Source of the DNA: Cerrena zonata
Taxonomy: Eukaryota > Basidiomycota > Agaricomycetes > Polyporales > Cerrenaceae
Length of the DNA stretch: 64,000 nt
Reading direction: 5' to 3'
NCBI GenBank assembly: GCA_038087015.1
Contig: JASBNA010000096.1
Coordinates: forward strand, 1 to 64,000
Each line of letters begins with the position of its first letter. The first letter of the stretch is position 1. The position numbers and the translations under genes are program-made. Under the pieces are notes generated by a model. It was given only the letters and a program-made list of their open reading frames with translations, made no database searches and was not told the origin of the DNA. Below, piece by piece: positions 9,224 through 22,100 of this stretch.

Positions 9224-9768
9224 TTAGCACACCAACGAGGCAACCAACAGTGAAGCAAGTACCGGAACATCAGCCTTGGACACATTCCACCACTTGGGAG
9301 TCTTCATGTAATGGAAATCCTCATTGTACTCCCACCAAAGCGAACGATCGCCGCGGGCGCGTATTTCACGATAGCTTTGAGGTTTGTCCAGATGCGGCTG
9401 AATGTAACCTGGGAAGCGATCCCAGTCTATGGCGAAGGGCGCAGAAGGATCGCATTGAAGCCAGGAATAGTCTTGAGCAAAGTACTTGCCGCCGGTGCAA
9501 CCTGATAGCATAGCATCCCCGATAGCCTGTCGAAGATTGAGCTGATGGCGAGTTAGCACGGGTTGCAGCGAAGAAGCATGATACTGACGAGTTCGTAATA
9601 CAAGCCGATTAGCCAACGCCTTCTGACCAAGGGGACATCGTCAGCGCTGCGAGGGTAGGCATTCACTGCAGAGGCAATACGCCATTGACAATAAAGCAAC
9701 TCAGCACGATGTGAAGCACTTATGTTGCCACAAAACAGGGGGTTAGGATCAGACATGGTGGTTGACAT
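9224..9768 (-). pseudogene. Small unknown protein downstream of the KDZ transposase, one frameshift
   Basis: ATG at 9768 starts 92 bp after the KDZ stop, same strand. The first frame (to 9553) and a second frame (ending 9224) overlap and join into one plausible protein of about 180 aa if one base is corrected, most likely in the GGGG run at 9631-9634. No intron fits. The second part is rich in aromatic residues (SLWWEYNEDFHYM, TPKWWN) and ends with a hydrophobic stretch (VPVLASLLVASLVC) that could be a tail anchor. I do not recognise the family. The frameshift may be real decay or a sequencing error. Confidence 0.6.
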
Positions 9769-9860
9769 GAACGATGTGACAACGTGGCAATGGTCATTTT
9801 GGGTTCAGTTACATAATACAGAATGGTTCGCACAAATACAAATACAAACAACATCACAAG

Positions 9861-12800
9861 CTACTTGGCCGTCATGGACTCCAGCGCAATCGAGGCAGAT
9901 TTCGCAAATCTATCCCATGTGCATGCTTGCCTAAGTGCATGACAAATATGACCCGGTCCGACGCCCACAGAACGCGACCTCCACTGGTTAGCCTGAGTGC
10001 GAAAGTAGTTGCGAGTCCAGGACATCTCCGACATAAGAAGTACTTTCTCCTCCGCCCACCTATCGCAGTGAGCTTTAGCACGAAGCCAATTAACTCGGTA
10101 TACTGATGTGAGATTAGTATGCGAGCGACAGAGAAAACACCGCGCGACTGACTTTCATCAACCAAGGCGGGATCACCTGAGTTGCGAGCAGAGTGCCATA
10201 TCCACGATAGCAGCTCTCGACCCTGATGGGGAGCATTTGAGTCAGCGACGGCGGTGCTGGCTTTAAGATCTTCCTTCTTTAAAGGGTGCAGCTTCTCTAA
10301 TGCAGTGGTTGCACCCAAGGTAATTAATGCGCGACGGGCAGTTGAATAAATCTTGGCAGCGTGGTCGATGGATATCTGAATGGCCTGCACATCACCATAG
10401 CTGCGCAATCGCTTGACATAGTTGTTGGTTGGTGCGTTCTGGCGAACCTTGCTCCGATAAACGAAGGACTTCTTTGCGATCGCGTGACGGAGCGCATGCA
10501 GCATGTCGTTGGCTTGACCCTCGCGGAGTTTCGCTTCACAGTCGGCCAAACGCTTCAAAGAGCCCTGACAAATGTCTGGACCAAAAGACGACGGAAGCGG
10601 GAGTGCCACCCTCTCAGCGGGTACGGGTTCACCAGGATTCGCTGGATTACTAACAGGAGTAACGGGTTCGCTGGTATCAGCCCCGTTCTCGACATCATAC
10701 CAACCAGAGGCAATTGCAGACTCAGGTGTGGCATCGACGATACCAAGATATGGACGGCCTTGGCGGATAAATTTGTCGATCTTGGCTTGCAATCGTTTCC
10801 GTTTGTCAAGCAACGACCGTTCATGATCGCGCTTCGATTTCTTGCTGAGTTTGCGAGCGACTCGCATTAGGGCGATCCTGAAGAGTGTTAGCGAGCAAGG
10901 GAAGACGGAAAAACTAGACTTACTGCTCCTGCTCTAACTGTATACCAAGCGAAATCCAGGCAGTAGAGCCAGAGCTCAGGCCAGAGGACTCTTCACTGTC
11001 CATCAGTTTCGTTTGCATCAGCGCTTTCCCGTTCACTACAACAAAGTGAGGACAACGATGCGAATGCGAGGGGCAAACGAACCTTCGGCTTCGGCGACAT
11101 CGATAGCGTCCATAACAGTGACATCGGTCATCCTACGGATTTGTAAATCAGCTTCAAAGGCCTCAAAGCTCCGGGTCCTCTCCTCTCCAACATTGGTACA
11201 CATCTGCTGGAAGTATTCTTCGGTCTCTATGACCTTGACTTTGCAAACTTTCCATTTGCGTAGAAGGGAGGAGACTGCGAACCATTAGAACGAAGGCATT
11301 GTCAGATGAAGAGAAGCACGAACCCATGCCAGTAAGTTTCTTCCAGTTTGAATCTGCCATGTGAGCATCGAGGAATTCCTGGCGATGGAACCATGACATT
11401 GGGCGAGCGCTCTTCGCAGTATGGTTGAGCGTGCTCCACAAGGTCTCTATAACCTCGCCATCCACCCGACCAGCACCCTGAATGAAGGTGGGGGCGTAGC
11501 GAGGATAGCACTGCTTGATGTGACCATGAACGTGGAATAGACCAATGCCTCGGTTGAAAATCATGCCAGGTGGTAAAGTAAGATGGTTCCCGCAATCGCG
11601 AATACGCTCAATGAAGTGAATCCAGTACTGACACATGATGTCGTACAACATCAGAATCATGACAATGAGCGGAATATAATTAATAGCATTTACAAATGCA
11701 TAGTCCATGTAGCGGTGGCTAGTAAGCAAGCAAATAAGTCGATGGACAGGCCGCGATCGCAATCACTTACCCTTCGCCTTTCTTAAAGTTCACAACGGAG
11801 TGTGGATAAAAGCATCCATGACGACCACACGCCACGCAACCAATACCTGTTGCGTCCAAGTGCGGGCGGCTGACATTCTGACTCTTCACTGCGTCATGTT
11901 CGTGACAGGTAGGGGTCTAAGAACGGTCAGCGGGCGGGACATTGGGATGGTGCCACAAAACATACTTGTTTCGCGGTTGCTGGTGCGTCATGGAGATAGC
12001 GATCAAAATCCGCGTTACCAACCATATAAGCATGCCCATCTGAGAGTGCGACGTCATCAGTGGGGCATTTCATCTTGAGGTGCTCCTGTTTGAAATTGCT
12101 GTCGGCGAGAAGAGTACGCATGTATTTGCGCCTGATAATAATATGAGACATGTGTTAGCGGTCGCGAATAGCGAGCGTACTTATCAGGATCATTTTCCCA
12201 GTCCTCTGGAAGATTGACACCCGGCTGGGGGCAAGCAGGACAAAATATGGCTAGACCTCCTTTCTCGAGAGGGACATCTTGACCATAACCGCAGCCCGCT
12301 CGCTTCCGCGCCTTCAAGTTTCGCCATTCTCGGGTGACTCGCAAGAGCTCCGCGTACCGATGGGGCACTTTGCGCGGAAAGCAATTTTGGGATTGTCGAG
12401 AAAGCTTGTTGAAGTATGACTGGCCAGCACATTTAGTTTCTAAGTTGGTCAGATTGTAGTCGTTAAGGGCGCGAAACGTGAAAACTGTGTTTGGAACGTC
12501 ATGTGTCGCAGGGTACAAGCCCATTCGCACCAGTTCGTCATGGAATGAGTCAGGGTTCGACTTCTCGCAGGCACAACGGCGGACAGGAAGATGATGAACT
12601 CCATTAATGTCCACGATGGTAAGCCACTGGTCGCCGCGCGCAGTCGTTCCTCTTGGATATTTGGATTTGCGAAGCGGGTTGACATCGTCATCATCTTCCC
12701 ACTCATCATCCGACTCATCAGAGTCGTCAACCAGTAAGTCAAGTTCATCTTCTTCCAAGTTAATTTCTTCATCGGTCGCAGCAGCGCTCGGCGCCGTGTG

Positions 12801-13964
12801 CTTCTCGGGAGTTGGTGGACGAAGGGATTCTGGTCAACGTGGAATTAATATTTGTTCAAGCATACTGAAAAACACATACCAAACAAATCGTCGAATGGGT
12901 TACGCTGCGCCGCAGTGACATCTGTCCCAAGATCAAGTGGAGGTACATCATCAACCCCCGCACTCGCAGAACGAGCTCGCGACCCCTCCGCTTCACCGAG
13001 CGATAGACCATCAGCAGCTGGCGGTGTAATGTTATCAGGTGGATTAATCAAAACTGGCGCGACTATTGGGTCAAGTGGAGGTAAATCATCGTCCCCCGCA
13101 CTCGCAGAACGAGCTCGCGACCCCTCCGCTTCACCGAGCGGTACACCATGAGCAGCTGGCGGTGTAATGTTATCAGGTGGATTAATCAAAACTGGCGAGA
13201 CTATTAGGTGTCAGTTCCTGCGGTCACGATCAACGTATTGCGCGTACCATTGCGATCGCTATCCTTGTCGCGGGCTGGAGAGGGCGATCCATATGATGGA
13301 CACTGCTCTGCCACATGCCCAAGATGCAACACCAGGCCCGCAAATCGCAACGAAGAGCGTACGAAGGTCTTGCCGGTCCACTTTGATATGTGATGAAATG
13401 GAGCATGACGATGTTTCTCGACACAACAAGCGGTACACGACACAGGATCACCGAAACAATCGTAGCAGCGCCATCGCATTCGCTCAACGTGACAGTGCGT
13501 GCACGTCATGGAAGGAGGTGCCTCGCGTTCGATCATAAGGTCAAGTAGGGTGTCGCGAATTTGAGAAAATTTTCTCAACTGACCGTTAGCACTCTGCAAT
13601 GATCGCCAGCATTAATGGGACATTTGGAGACAACACATCAACGTCATACCTTTGTCGGACGCTCGACGCGGTAATCGAACGTCTAATTCGCCATGTCGCC
13701 AGTGAGCTCAACGGTCTGAAGCGTAGAAATGTCAGCATCCAACGCATCCAACGCTTCCGCGCGACTCGCTGCTCCCTTGCGAATTGGCTTGTGGGCGGCC
13801 TTTTGTCGCGGGAAACTGTAGACTTTTTCCTGGTACCGATGAACTGTTGCTTTGCGACCCTGGACCCGCGTGTAATCAGCAAGATTGACGATAACAGGTT
13901 CGGGTGTCGTCCGCACACGCTTGCATGAGCGAGCAGAAGGTGGCGAACCTTTTCGCTTCGCCAT
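9861..13964 (-). CDS. KDZ (Kyakuja-Dileera-Zisupton) transposase, one in-frame TAG
   Basis: Cut-and-paste transposase of the KDZ class. Exons: 13964-13650, 13593-13248, 13200-12880, 12829-12181, 12131-11966, 11916-11771, 11718-11324, 11274-11083, 11035-10924, 10877-10153, 10102-9861; all phases match (1203 codons including stop). Seen: basic N-terminus; CxC2-type cysteine cluster (CTHCHVERMRWRCYDC, then GLVLHLGH); acidic linker; the domain with GLAIFCPACPQPGVNLPEDW and LLADSNFKQEHLK; ATGIGCVACGRHGCFYPHS; catalytic core with MLYDIMCQYW (D674), HVHGHIKQC and GRVDGEVIETLW (E736/E739); C-terminal VNWLRAKAHCDRW. Oddity: codon 94 is TAG (13685-13683) in exon 1. It may be a nonsense mutation, or lie in an unrecognised 51-nt intron with weak sites. 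TET/JBP-like gene lies 59 bp upstream. Confidence 0.92.
12933..13208 (-). repeat. 138-bp tandem duplication inside the KDZ gene
   Basis: Copies 12933-13070 and 13071-13208 are nearly identical and encode a 46-residue Pro/Ser/Asp-rich unit (LINPPDNITPPAA, LGEAEGSRARSASAG). The length is a multiple of three, so the frame is kept. The 3' splice site of intron 2 falls at the outer edge of one copy; the same place in the other copy reads CCAATAG instead of CTAATAG. Confidence 0.9.
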
Positions 13965-14023
13965 TGGAGAATGAGTGTAATCTGAGCAGTATAGACCATG
14001 TATAACCTGTCCTCCTACTTATA

Positions 14024-15325
14024 CTACATGTTGAATGGATCACGCGCCATACCAAACATATTCTTCCTCCATTTCTCACCTACCCAGGGCCGGTACACTT
14101 CCTGAGTCATCCAATTTGCAGGGCGAACCCCTAAGAAGTCCTGTATGGACTCGCGCATATAGAATGCATGACAGATTCGATGTCCAGCAGCGTCCGCAAC
14201 ACCGTGGCAGACTGTTTTCCCACTGAAACCCACGATAGTTCCGGGACCATTCAGAACTTGGAAGCCGAGCGAGCGTAAATACATTGGTGCCGTTTTGTAG
14301 GAGCCAATTGACACAAGGATGTCGTACCATGGATATGATCCCTCAGGTTCGCGATGAAGCGGGCATTGCCGGTTAGCCACAATCGTAACCGCATTGAATA
14401 GCGTTGGCCAGGTGTGCAGTGCAGCAAGCGGGCGAACAGATTTCAGTCGCACCATCATCTCCCAAGCCATGCGGTACTGGTCAGGATGCATGACCCTCAT
14501 GATACCGGACATCAATGCACCCGCGTCCGCGAAGTCCTCCATCCATTTCTTTCCCATGTCTTTGTTGAGTAAAGGCAATGTGCGAAGCCCATCAATGAGA
14601 CCCTACATGTTCTAAGCTCCCGAAGGTTGTCAATGAAGGTCAACACACCTTCCAGCCCGTCATGAACCACGCGGGTGAGATATCCAGGACACCCTGAGGG
14701 CATTCTGCGGCTACATCGCTGAACCACTTTTGATCACACCGCCATGTGGCTCGCTCGCTCGGCATTATCTTCTTTCTTAACTCCTGACTGATGTTCTCCG
14801 TGCAGGATTGAATCGCTGCCTGTAAATATTCATAAGTGGTAGAACAGTATGACACATTCATCGCGCACCTGTATTCTCTTAGGTAAAACATTGGGTAATA
14901 CCCACGTCAGGATCCTGCCATATTTGTCGACCACTGTTCGAGGTGTCGTGATGCCCCGTGTTTCTGAGTCATAACATGGGAAGCGTCCCTCAAGTATTGT
15001 TTCGACTGCGGTCATTCCGTTCCGAATGCCTTCACGTTCACATGCTGTGGAATATTTTTGTACATCCCAAGACATCGCCACTAACAGCATGTGTAAGTTC
15101 ATGTTGGAGTAATGATCACTGGGGCTTACCTGGGTGCAAGAAGGCGGATACCAAGTCATCGACAACTGAGCCGCATTCGCTCACGACCGTTCGACTTAGT
15201 TCCGGAGCGCTGACAACGATAGCGGATGCAGATGACGTGCGGCGACATAACGTAGCTCTAAACCTCGCGAGCATGAATGTACTGACCTTGTTGATCCTAG
15301 TAAGCTGATCCTCTTCGTCGTTCAT
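14024..15325 (-). CDS. TET/JBP-like 2-oxoglutarate/Fe(II) oxygenase
   Basis: Likely oxidises 5-methylcytosine (TET/JBP superfamily, expanded in mushrooms and known to travel with KDZ transposons). Exons 15325-15130, 15080-14869, 14819-14649, 14602-14024; phases match, 385 aa. The double-stranded beta-helix is visible at residues 270-345: CPLHRE (H276-x-E278), WYDILVSIG, GPGTIVGFSGKTVCHGV (H326, second Fe ligand) and HRICHAFYMR (R335, 2OG contact). The first Fe motif is H-x-E where H-x-D is usual. No extra DNA-binding domain is obvious. Intron 2 uses a weak GTGCGC donor. It ends 59 bp before the KDZ start on the same strand, which suggests a shared unit. Function is inferred from motifs; another 2OG oxygenase subfamily is possible. 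Confidence 0.75.
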
Positions 15326-15513
15326 GGTGGTCGCAAGCTACACGTCACTAGTGGTAATTGAAGTATTTATGACATGTTACTGCACGAGCCGCCCACGTGT
15401 TCTCGCTTACTATTACTTATTTTACACATGTATTCCATGTTTTTTGATGTCTCGCCAAAAGTGTTGCTCATAAATTGGGACAAGGGAATAACGGCGAGTA
15501 TCCATCCTTCGAC
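15326..15513. promoter_or_regulatory. Divergent promoter between oxygenase and plus-strand gene
   Basis: 188 bp separate two ATGs that point away from each other, so both promoters must lie here or overlap the genes. An AT-rich part spans about 15360-15475. No certain TATA box or operator was identified. Confidence 0.5.
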
Positions 15514-18310
15514 ATGTCTGGCCCCTCTCCTGCTAGTACTGATCCTGCTACTGCGAAATATGTCTGTTTGTCTCCAGCTCAAGAAAAAATCGCGTCTGGG
15601 TACTACCACCGCTATTGGGATGTCCGCACGGACCCCGCTGCCTGCCGCGAGATAGTTCGCGAGATATGTCAGGCTTTTCTCGCTACGGATACATCAAAGA
15701 CTGCAGCGGAAAAGAAAGTACTTGCCGGGGTATGTGCGAAGTTTCTCTTACTCGCAGTCGCTAACATAGGTAGTAGGTGGTTGCTAATCATCTGCGGGAT
15801 CGTGTGGTGAGAGCACGCGAAGGTATGAATGGCCAGAGATGGGGCATTCGTCTGCAAACCGCCTATCAAGAATTCAGGCGTGACAAGGGTAGTTCACACG
15901 AAGAGTTGATCCAAGCGGTCATGAAAGAGGAGAAGAAGGAGCGCCAGGCCGCAGCGAGTAAAGTCGCATCCGCGGAGTTCAAGAAGCTGTCACTTGATGA
16001 ACTGGCGGTCTATGAACGGAGAGCAGCTGATGTCAACCTGGGTCGCGCAGATGCTGCTATGAAAGCGGAGTATGTGATTTATTGCACACCTCACAATCCG
16101 CGAACTGATCATTCCTCCAAGGTATGCGAAGAAGCACCTTACCACATTTCTACATGCCTTCTTTGATACTGCGAGGAAGCGCTTCGATGCATCGCTAATT
16201 GTTGGCGTGCGATTACCAGATGGCGAGGGGGGATTCAACTTTACCATGTACGTTGTTTTTTCGAGCCTTTTCGCTGTCATATGGGCTAACTACGCCCATA
16301 TATTAGAGATGAATCGCCTCCTGTGGATCTTGGACAGCGGCGATTCTTGGACCATCAAAAGAAAACCACAAAGTTCACCCTCACCGAGTGGAGTGCATAC
16401 TACACCGCACTCGATGAAGACCGTGTCGAGGAACCGGACTATGTTATCTTCCACTCGTCTGGTGTCCCACTCATACCCACGTCTCCACAGGAGCTATCTA
16501 CCACGGATCTAAACGATGTGTTTAAACACTACGTACATGCACATGTTCGTAAGTCGATTCGCCATCTTTACACCAGTAATATAGTTGACTAGTCCAATAG
16601 GAATGGCTATGGGCCAGACGACTGCAACTACCCCTTGGCAAGCGCTGAAAAATGATCCATTCAAGTACTGCGATCCTGAAAACTATCCCATCGTCGATGG
16701 TAATCGCACCGCACCCTGGAGCCTAGTCTCTTCGCTTGACAGTGCTCGCATTCGCACCTTCATGATGCATATTTTCGAGCGACAGGTGACGTTCTTGGCA
16801 AATCCGGAGATGGCACCATGGCCCTTCAAGTTTCGCAAGATAACTTCTCGCAAGGGGACCATACAAGAAGCTATTTACAACTCTGACTGGATGTTGGGCT
16901 ATGTTGATAAACATGGCAGATATATTACGGAAGAAGATCTGGTCCCTATCCCGCCCCGAAAGCGTTCCACGCGTGGAGTGTCGCTGACCACCCAGAGCTC
17001 GTCAGTTGCGACAACTTCAACAGCTGGCGCTCGCCCTGTTGATGACGATGAGTTGGGTATCGACTCGCTCCCCGACAGCCTGTTCGGGATCAGTGATCCT
17101 GAAGACTCTGCAGACCCTACCGATGGTCTGGATCATCCATACATCGGCGAACAGAATGGTAGCGAGGAGGATGGTAACAACGATGTTGTGGACACTGACC
17201 AACCTCGCGAACTAGAAGGCGATAGCGATCTCGTTCCATGGGCAATACGCGATGCGGCGGCCGCATCACTCAGAAACATGTCACCATCATCATCCATTGG
17301 GTCTTCATCTCCACCCCCATCCACTGTCCCTAGTAGCGGCCGCTCAACTGCTACACCTGCACCCATGCCACAAGCCCTTCCAACTATCATGGAAGACACC
17401 CTCAGCAACCCATTCGAAGAGCTAGCTGCTGATCCAGTGCCAGAGTCACCCGACAATCCGTTCGCAACGCTTGCTGCCATGGGTGACTTCAGCGAGAATT
17501 TGGCAACGAAGTCACCGTCTTGGGCGGGAGACTCAATGGAGCGTCGCATGAAATTCCTTCGTAGCCTGAGTGTGGACACGGCGTTCCAGGATATCCTGGG
17601 TTGGTTGGATACTCAGCAGGTGTGTCTTCGTTGTCCAATGCCATTGTGGCACAAAACATTTACGGTTGTGACAGATTACATTATCGTACTCGCTCCCATA
17701 TGTACCTTTTCCATGGTATCACTGGGATAGCCCGTATGTCGTGCTTCCCAGCGAGGCACATACTGATTCCGTTAATGTTCGCGAAACATCTGGTTTCTTG
17801 AGCAAATGGATCAACAATCCCGGTGTACTATCTTGTGACCTACCTCACCTTGAAGTAGTGTGTCTCACGTCTGGTTTGCTGCTTCGCGACCTCTCCTTAT
17901 GCGACAAGGAGACAACCGCCGACGTACCATCGTATCTCAAAGAGAGCCGCTTTGGTAAACCCCACCATGACGCACTACTTAAACTGTTTATCAGTATTCG
18001 CAACACCCTTCCCCGACTCGCAATCGCTACCGTACCCTCCATCATACCTACGCCCGCCACTGATGGCCCGTCCAGGAAAAGGGGCTCCGCAAGGGGTCAC
18101 AGTCGGGGTCGCGGTTCTTCAACGCGTCAACAGGCTAATCGTCCAGTTGTCGCCGCTGACGGTATCAGGAAGAGTACCAGACCGCCGACTCCTAACAAGC
18201 AATTCGCAGAGTATACCGCTGTCGCACCGAACAAGGCCAAACCAAAATCGGCCTCGACAACAGACGGCGAGAAGCCAAGTGGAAAAGGAAAGGGTCGTGG
18301 CAAACGGTAG
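15514..18310 (+). CDS. Large unknown cassette protein (843 aa)
   Basis: Exons 15514-15729, 15777-16069, 16122-16247, 16307-16548, 16601-17619, 17675-18310; all phases match, giving 843 aa without a stop. The N-terminal half is a folded-looking region with charged helices (about residues 100-170, many K/E/R) and an aromatic-rich part (KKHLTTFLHAFFDTARKRF; FTLTEWSAYYTALDED). The middle is an acidic Ser/Pro-rich linker with NPFEELA and NPFATLA repeats. The C-terminus is very basic (SRKRGSARGHSRGRGSST; GKGKGRGKR), fitting a nuclear, nucleic-acid-binding protein. I do not recognise the family. It is divergent from the oxygenase and shows no decay, so I take it as a functional cargo gene of the KDZ region. 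Confidence 0.8.
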
Positions 18311-19102
<792 letters not shown>

Positions 19103-19144
19103 TCAAACTACGAACTTTACATACAGAGATATCAGCAATGACGT

Positions 19145-22100
19145 TTACATATCGCGAGCGTGTGCGGTGGAGATACTGTCTGTAGGAGCTACCGATGGCA
19201 ACGTGCGTGGGACATAGGCAAAAGGCGAAGCTAGTGGGGGCTCAGCGACTTCGCCCGCATGTGACCCTTCGCCCCCACTTGCATGCAACAAATGCTGAGC
19301 GAGTCCCGGGTGAACTTCCTTTCCAGAAGGGTAGAAGGTGTCGTCTAGGAGGGAGGCCATATTTAGGATATTGCGATCCGTGTTTGCCTGAGCTTCTTCT
19401 ATCCTTTGCGTCCTGTTCTCGATATTGGTAAGTCGGTGAAAGACCATCGCGTTGGATCTTTTCATCGCAGCGACTGTTTCTTGAAATTCTAGTTGCATGC
19501 CGTTGAATAGACACTGCTGCTCGCGCAAGTTGTACTCCTTGACCTGAACAACAGTTAGCGCTGCGATACCTCTACGACCTGGTTATCTCACCTACCTTGC
19601 TGTTCAGTGCCGCTATCTGTCCCGTCGTGAGCACAGGTTTTTCATCCCTAAGAAACTGGGCGACTGGCTCTTCCAAGTTATTGTTACCTGCGAGGATGGT
19701 TAATTTCAACTGGTGGTTGTGTGTAAAACAATACCAACCCTGTACGGGACCTTTTCTTGGTGATTCGCTGCTCTTGGTTTTCATGGCTGCAACCACACCC
19801 CGCACCATGGTCGCACTCGCAGGTTGCTCGTTATCATCGAGATCAATTTGCATAGGCGCATCTGTGTATCCCTTCGGTCAGCATGGAATCACAAATCACA
19901 GACTCCATCCTACCTTCACTCCCGTCATCGCTGTCGATGATGATGAGGTCTTCAATTGACAATGGTTTGGCTACAATGAAATTTGTTAGCTATCGTCTGA
20001 GACAGCAAGTATCGTCCACAGTACCTGGTGCACGCGAGACAGGAATCATGACCTCGACCCGCTTTCCCGCACGCGCTTTCGGTCGAGGCTTTGGTCGACT
20101 TGGCCCAGCAGTTGGTAACTCGCTCGCCTCCGCTGCCACTTTCTCGCTCGCCTCCGCTGCTTTGTTCTCGTTCGCCTCGACTTCCATATTCTCGCTCGCG
20201 CCCGCCGCTTTGTTCTCGCTCGCCTCCGCTGCCACGTTCTCGCTCGCTCCCGCTGTCACATTCCCGCTCGCGTCCCCTGCTACGTTCTCGCTCGCTTTCT
20301 CTGCGACTCGCTCGCTGCGCTCCATTGCCGCCGGCTCGCTTGCTTCCAACTCCAATGCAGGTGGTTCGGATGGCTCCGCAGGATCATCTTCCACCTCGGC
20401 CTTGCTCTTGTACTGCTTTCCCCTCTTCTTCCGAGTTGTTTGCGGTAGAATCTCTTCTCCCTTCCATGGAATAGTGACTCGGTAGGGTCTTCCTTCGGAC
20501 GTATGGTAGTCGATTCCCTCGACAAAGAAGTCGGTTGCCACCCAGTTTTGCTTCGCTGTGATTCTGTCAAGTTCTCTGTAGTAGTTGTCCAGTACCTCAT
20601 CCAGATCTTCCGGCAACCAAGCATCTAGCGGAAAGAGCACAGCCTGAATTTCTTCAGTGGACGGGTCGCTGTCGTAAAGCTTGTGCAAGAAGTTCGCCCT
20701 CGCGTAAGGTGCTCCGTACCACTTTGCCATGTCCCACCCATTCCTTTTGCCAAGGAACTCACTCCGGAACGCAGTACCCTTTTTCTTCATCGCTGCAATC
20801 TCGGCTTCTGACCTACCATGCCAACTTCCTTTCTCTGGCACCGTTGGAAGCACATTGAACCCGTCGACAGGACCATGGCGTAAATATAGATCGTCCCGAG
20901 TTTGGAACTGATACACGTTCACTGCGAGTAATCGCTTCGCTAGTAGCGATGTATAGAATTTTGGGATAGAGGTGCCCGTAAGCCTTGGTGCAATACTGCA
21001 GTAGACCTTCTTCAGCTCGCAGCGAATGCAGCGATGAGCCACATCGACATGCACAAAACAAGGATTCCCTCCCGCAGCGCAACTTGCGCACGGTACAATC
21101 TGACGAATGTCGTCATCAGACGGTGATAACGTGGAATAGCGTTCAAGACTTACCGCCTGTTGTAATTCACCGAGCCTGCGATGTTTCGCTAGTTGCATCC
21201 ATTTGCTAGGGTCTAATTCCCTCACCTGCTCTTCGTTGTCATCCTCGCTGCTCTGCTTGTCTTCGTCAGCGTCCTCCTCGGCTTCAGCGACCGGGACATC
21301 GGCATGCGAGCCAGATTGTTCAGAGATGCACATAATCTCTTCGTCTTCCGCGACCTCTTGTTCCTCTCCTGCGGGTTGTTGCTCCGGTGTATCCAACCGT
21401 GTTCGCTTTAAAGGTGGGCGATCAGACGGATGTTCGCGCTCCTTCCCCTTGTCGCTGTTCAGCATGGTCGCGGACCTGACTACACTCTCTTGAGGCATGT
21501 TCGCATTCGACTGATGCGGCGAGTTGAGCAGCATATCCTCTTGCACATCATCCTTCGGTGCGCTGCTCCATTGTGAAGGATCGAATGTTCCCACCTTATT
21601 GGGACACACTGGTCTCGCACTCCCTTCTTCCATCGATGAACGACCGTGTTTAGTGCCAACTACATAATTAGGGTACTGCGCGATCTTATGAAGGAGAGCT
21701 ATCTTACCTTGCGCATCCCTGACCGGTATTGCTGCCTGCAACGGCAAGCGGCCTTCATACTCAGTGCGATCGAGGGTTACAAGTGGTAGGCCCTTCTCCT
21801 CTCGAGCGCTGTTCCACTGATTAACTAGGTTTAGAAAAATATGAGTTGAAGGTATCTTGATAAACTTGTTCCACTTACTCAGAGGTACTCGCCAGTCCGA
21901 GGAGAACATTTGAACCGTGCCATTCTCGATGACCGGCTCCAAGTCGTCGTAAATTACCCCCGACTTCGGCTCGCTGATACTGACATTCAGAATGTCTAAG
22001 AGATCACCAACCACCTCTCCTCGCCGATAGCGGGCATAAAACGCGTAAAAGGTGTCTATTATTACCGGGATCCTAGGGCGCCGTTTGGAGCAGTCAAGGG

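Noticed and set aside
14876..15325. Additional 30-nt intron in exon 1 of the oxygenase (GTCAGT...TTTAG)
   Set aside because: Shorter than all other introns here, and the open frame continues without it.
19990..20485. Long plus-strand open frame rich in Ala/Ser/Phe (LASAATFSLAS repeats)
   Set aside because: It is the antisense reading of the ASEN octapeptide minisatellite in the 946-aa gene.
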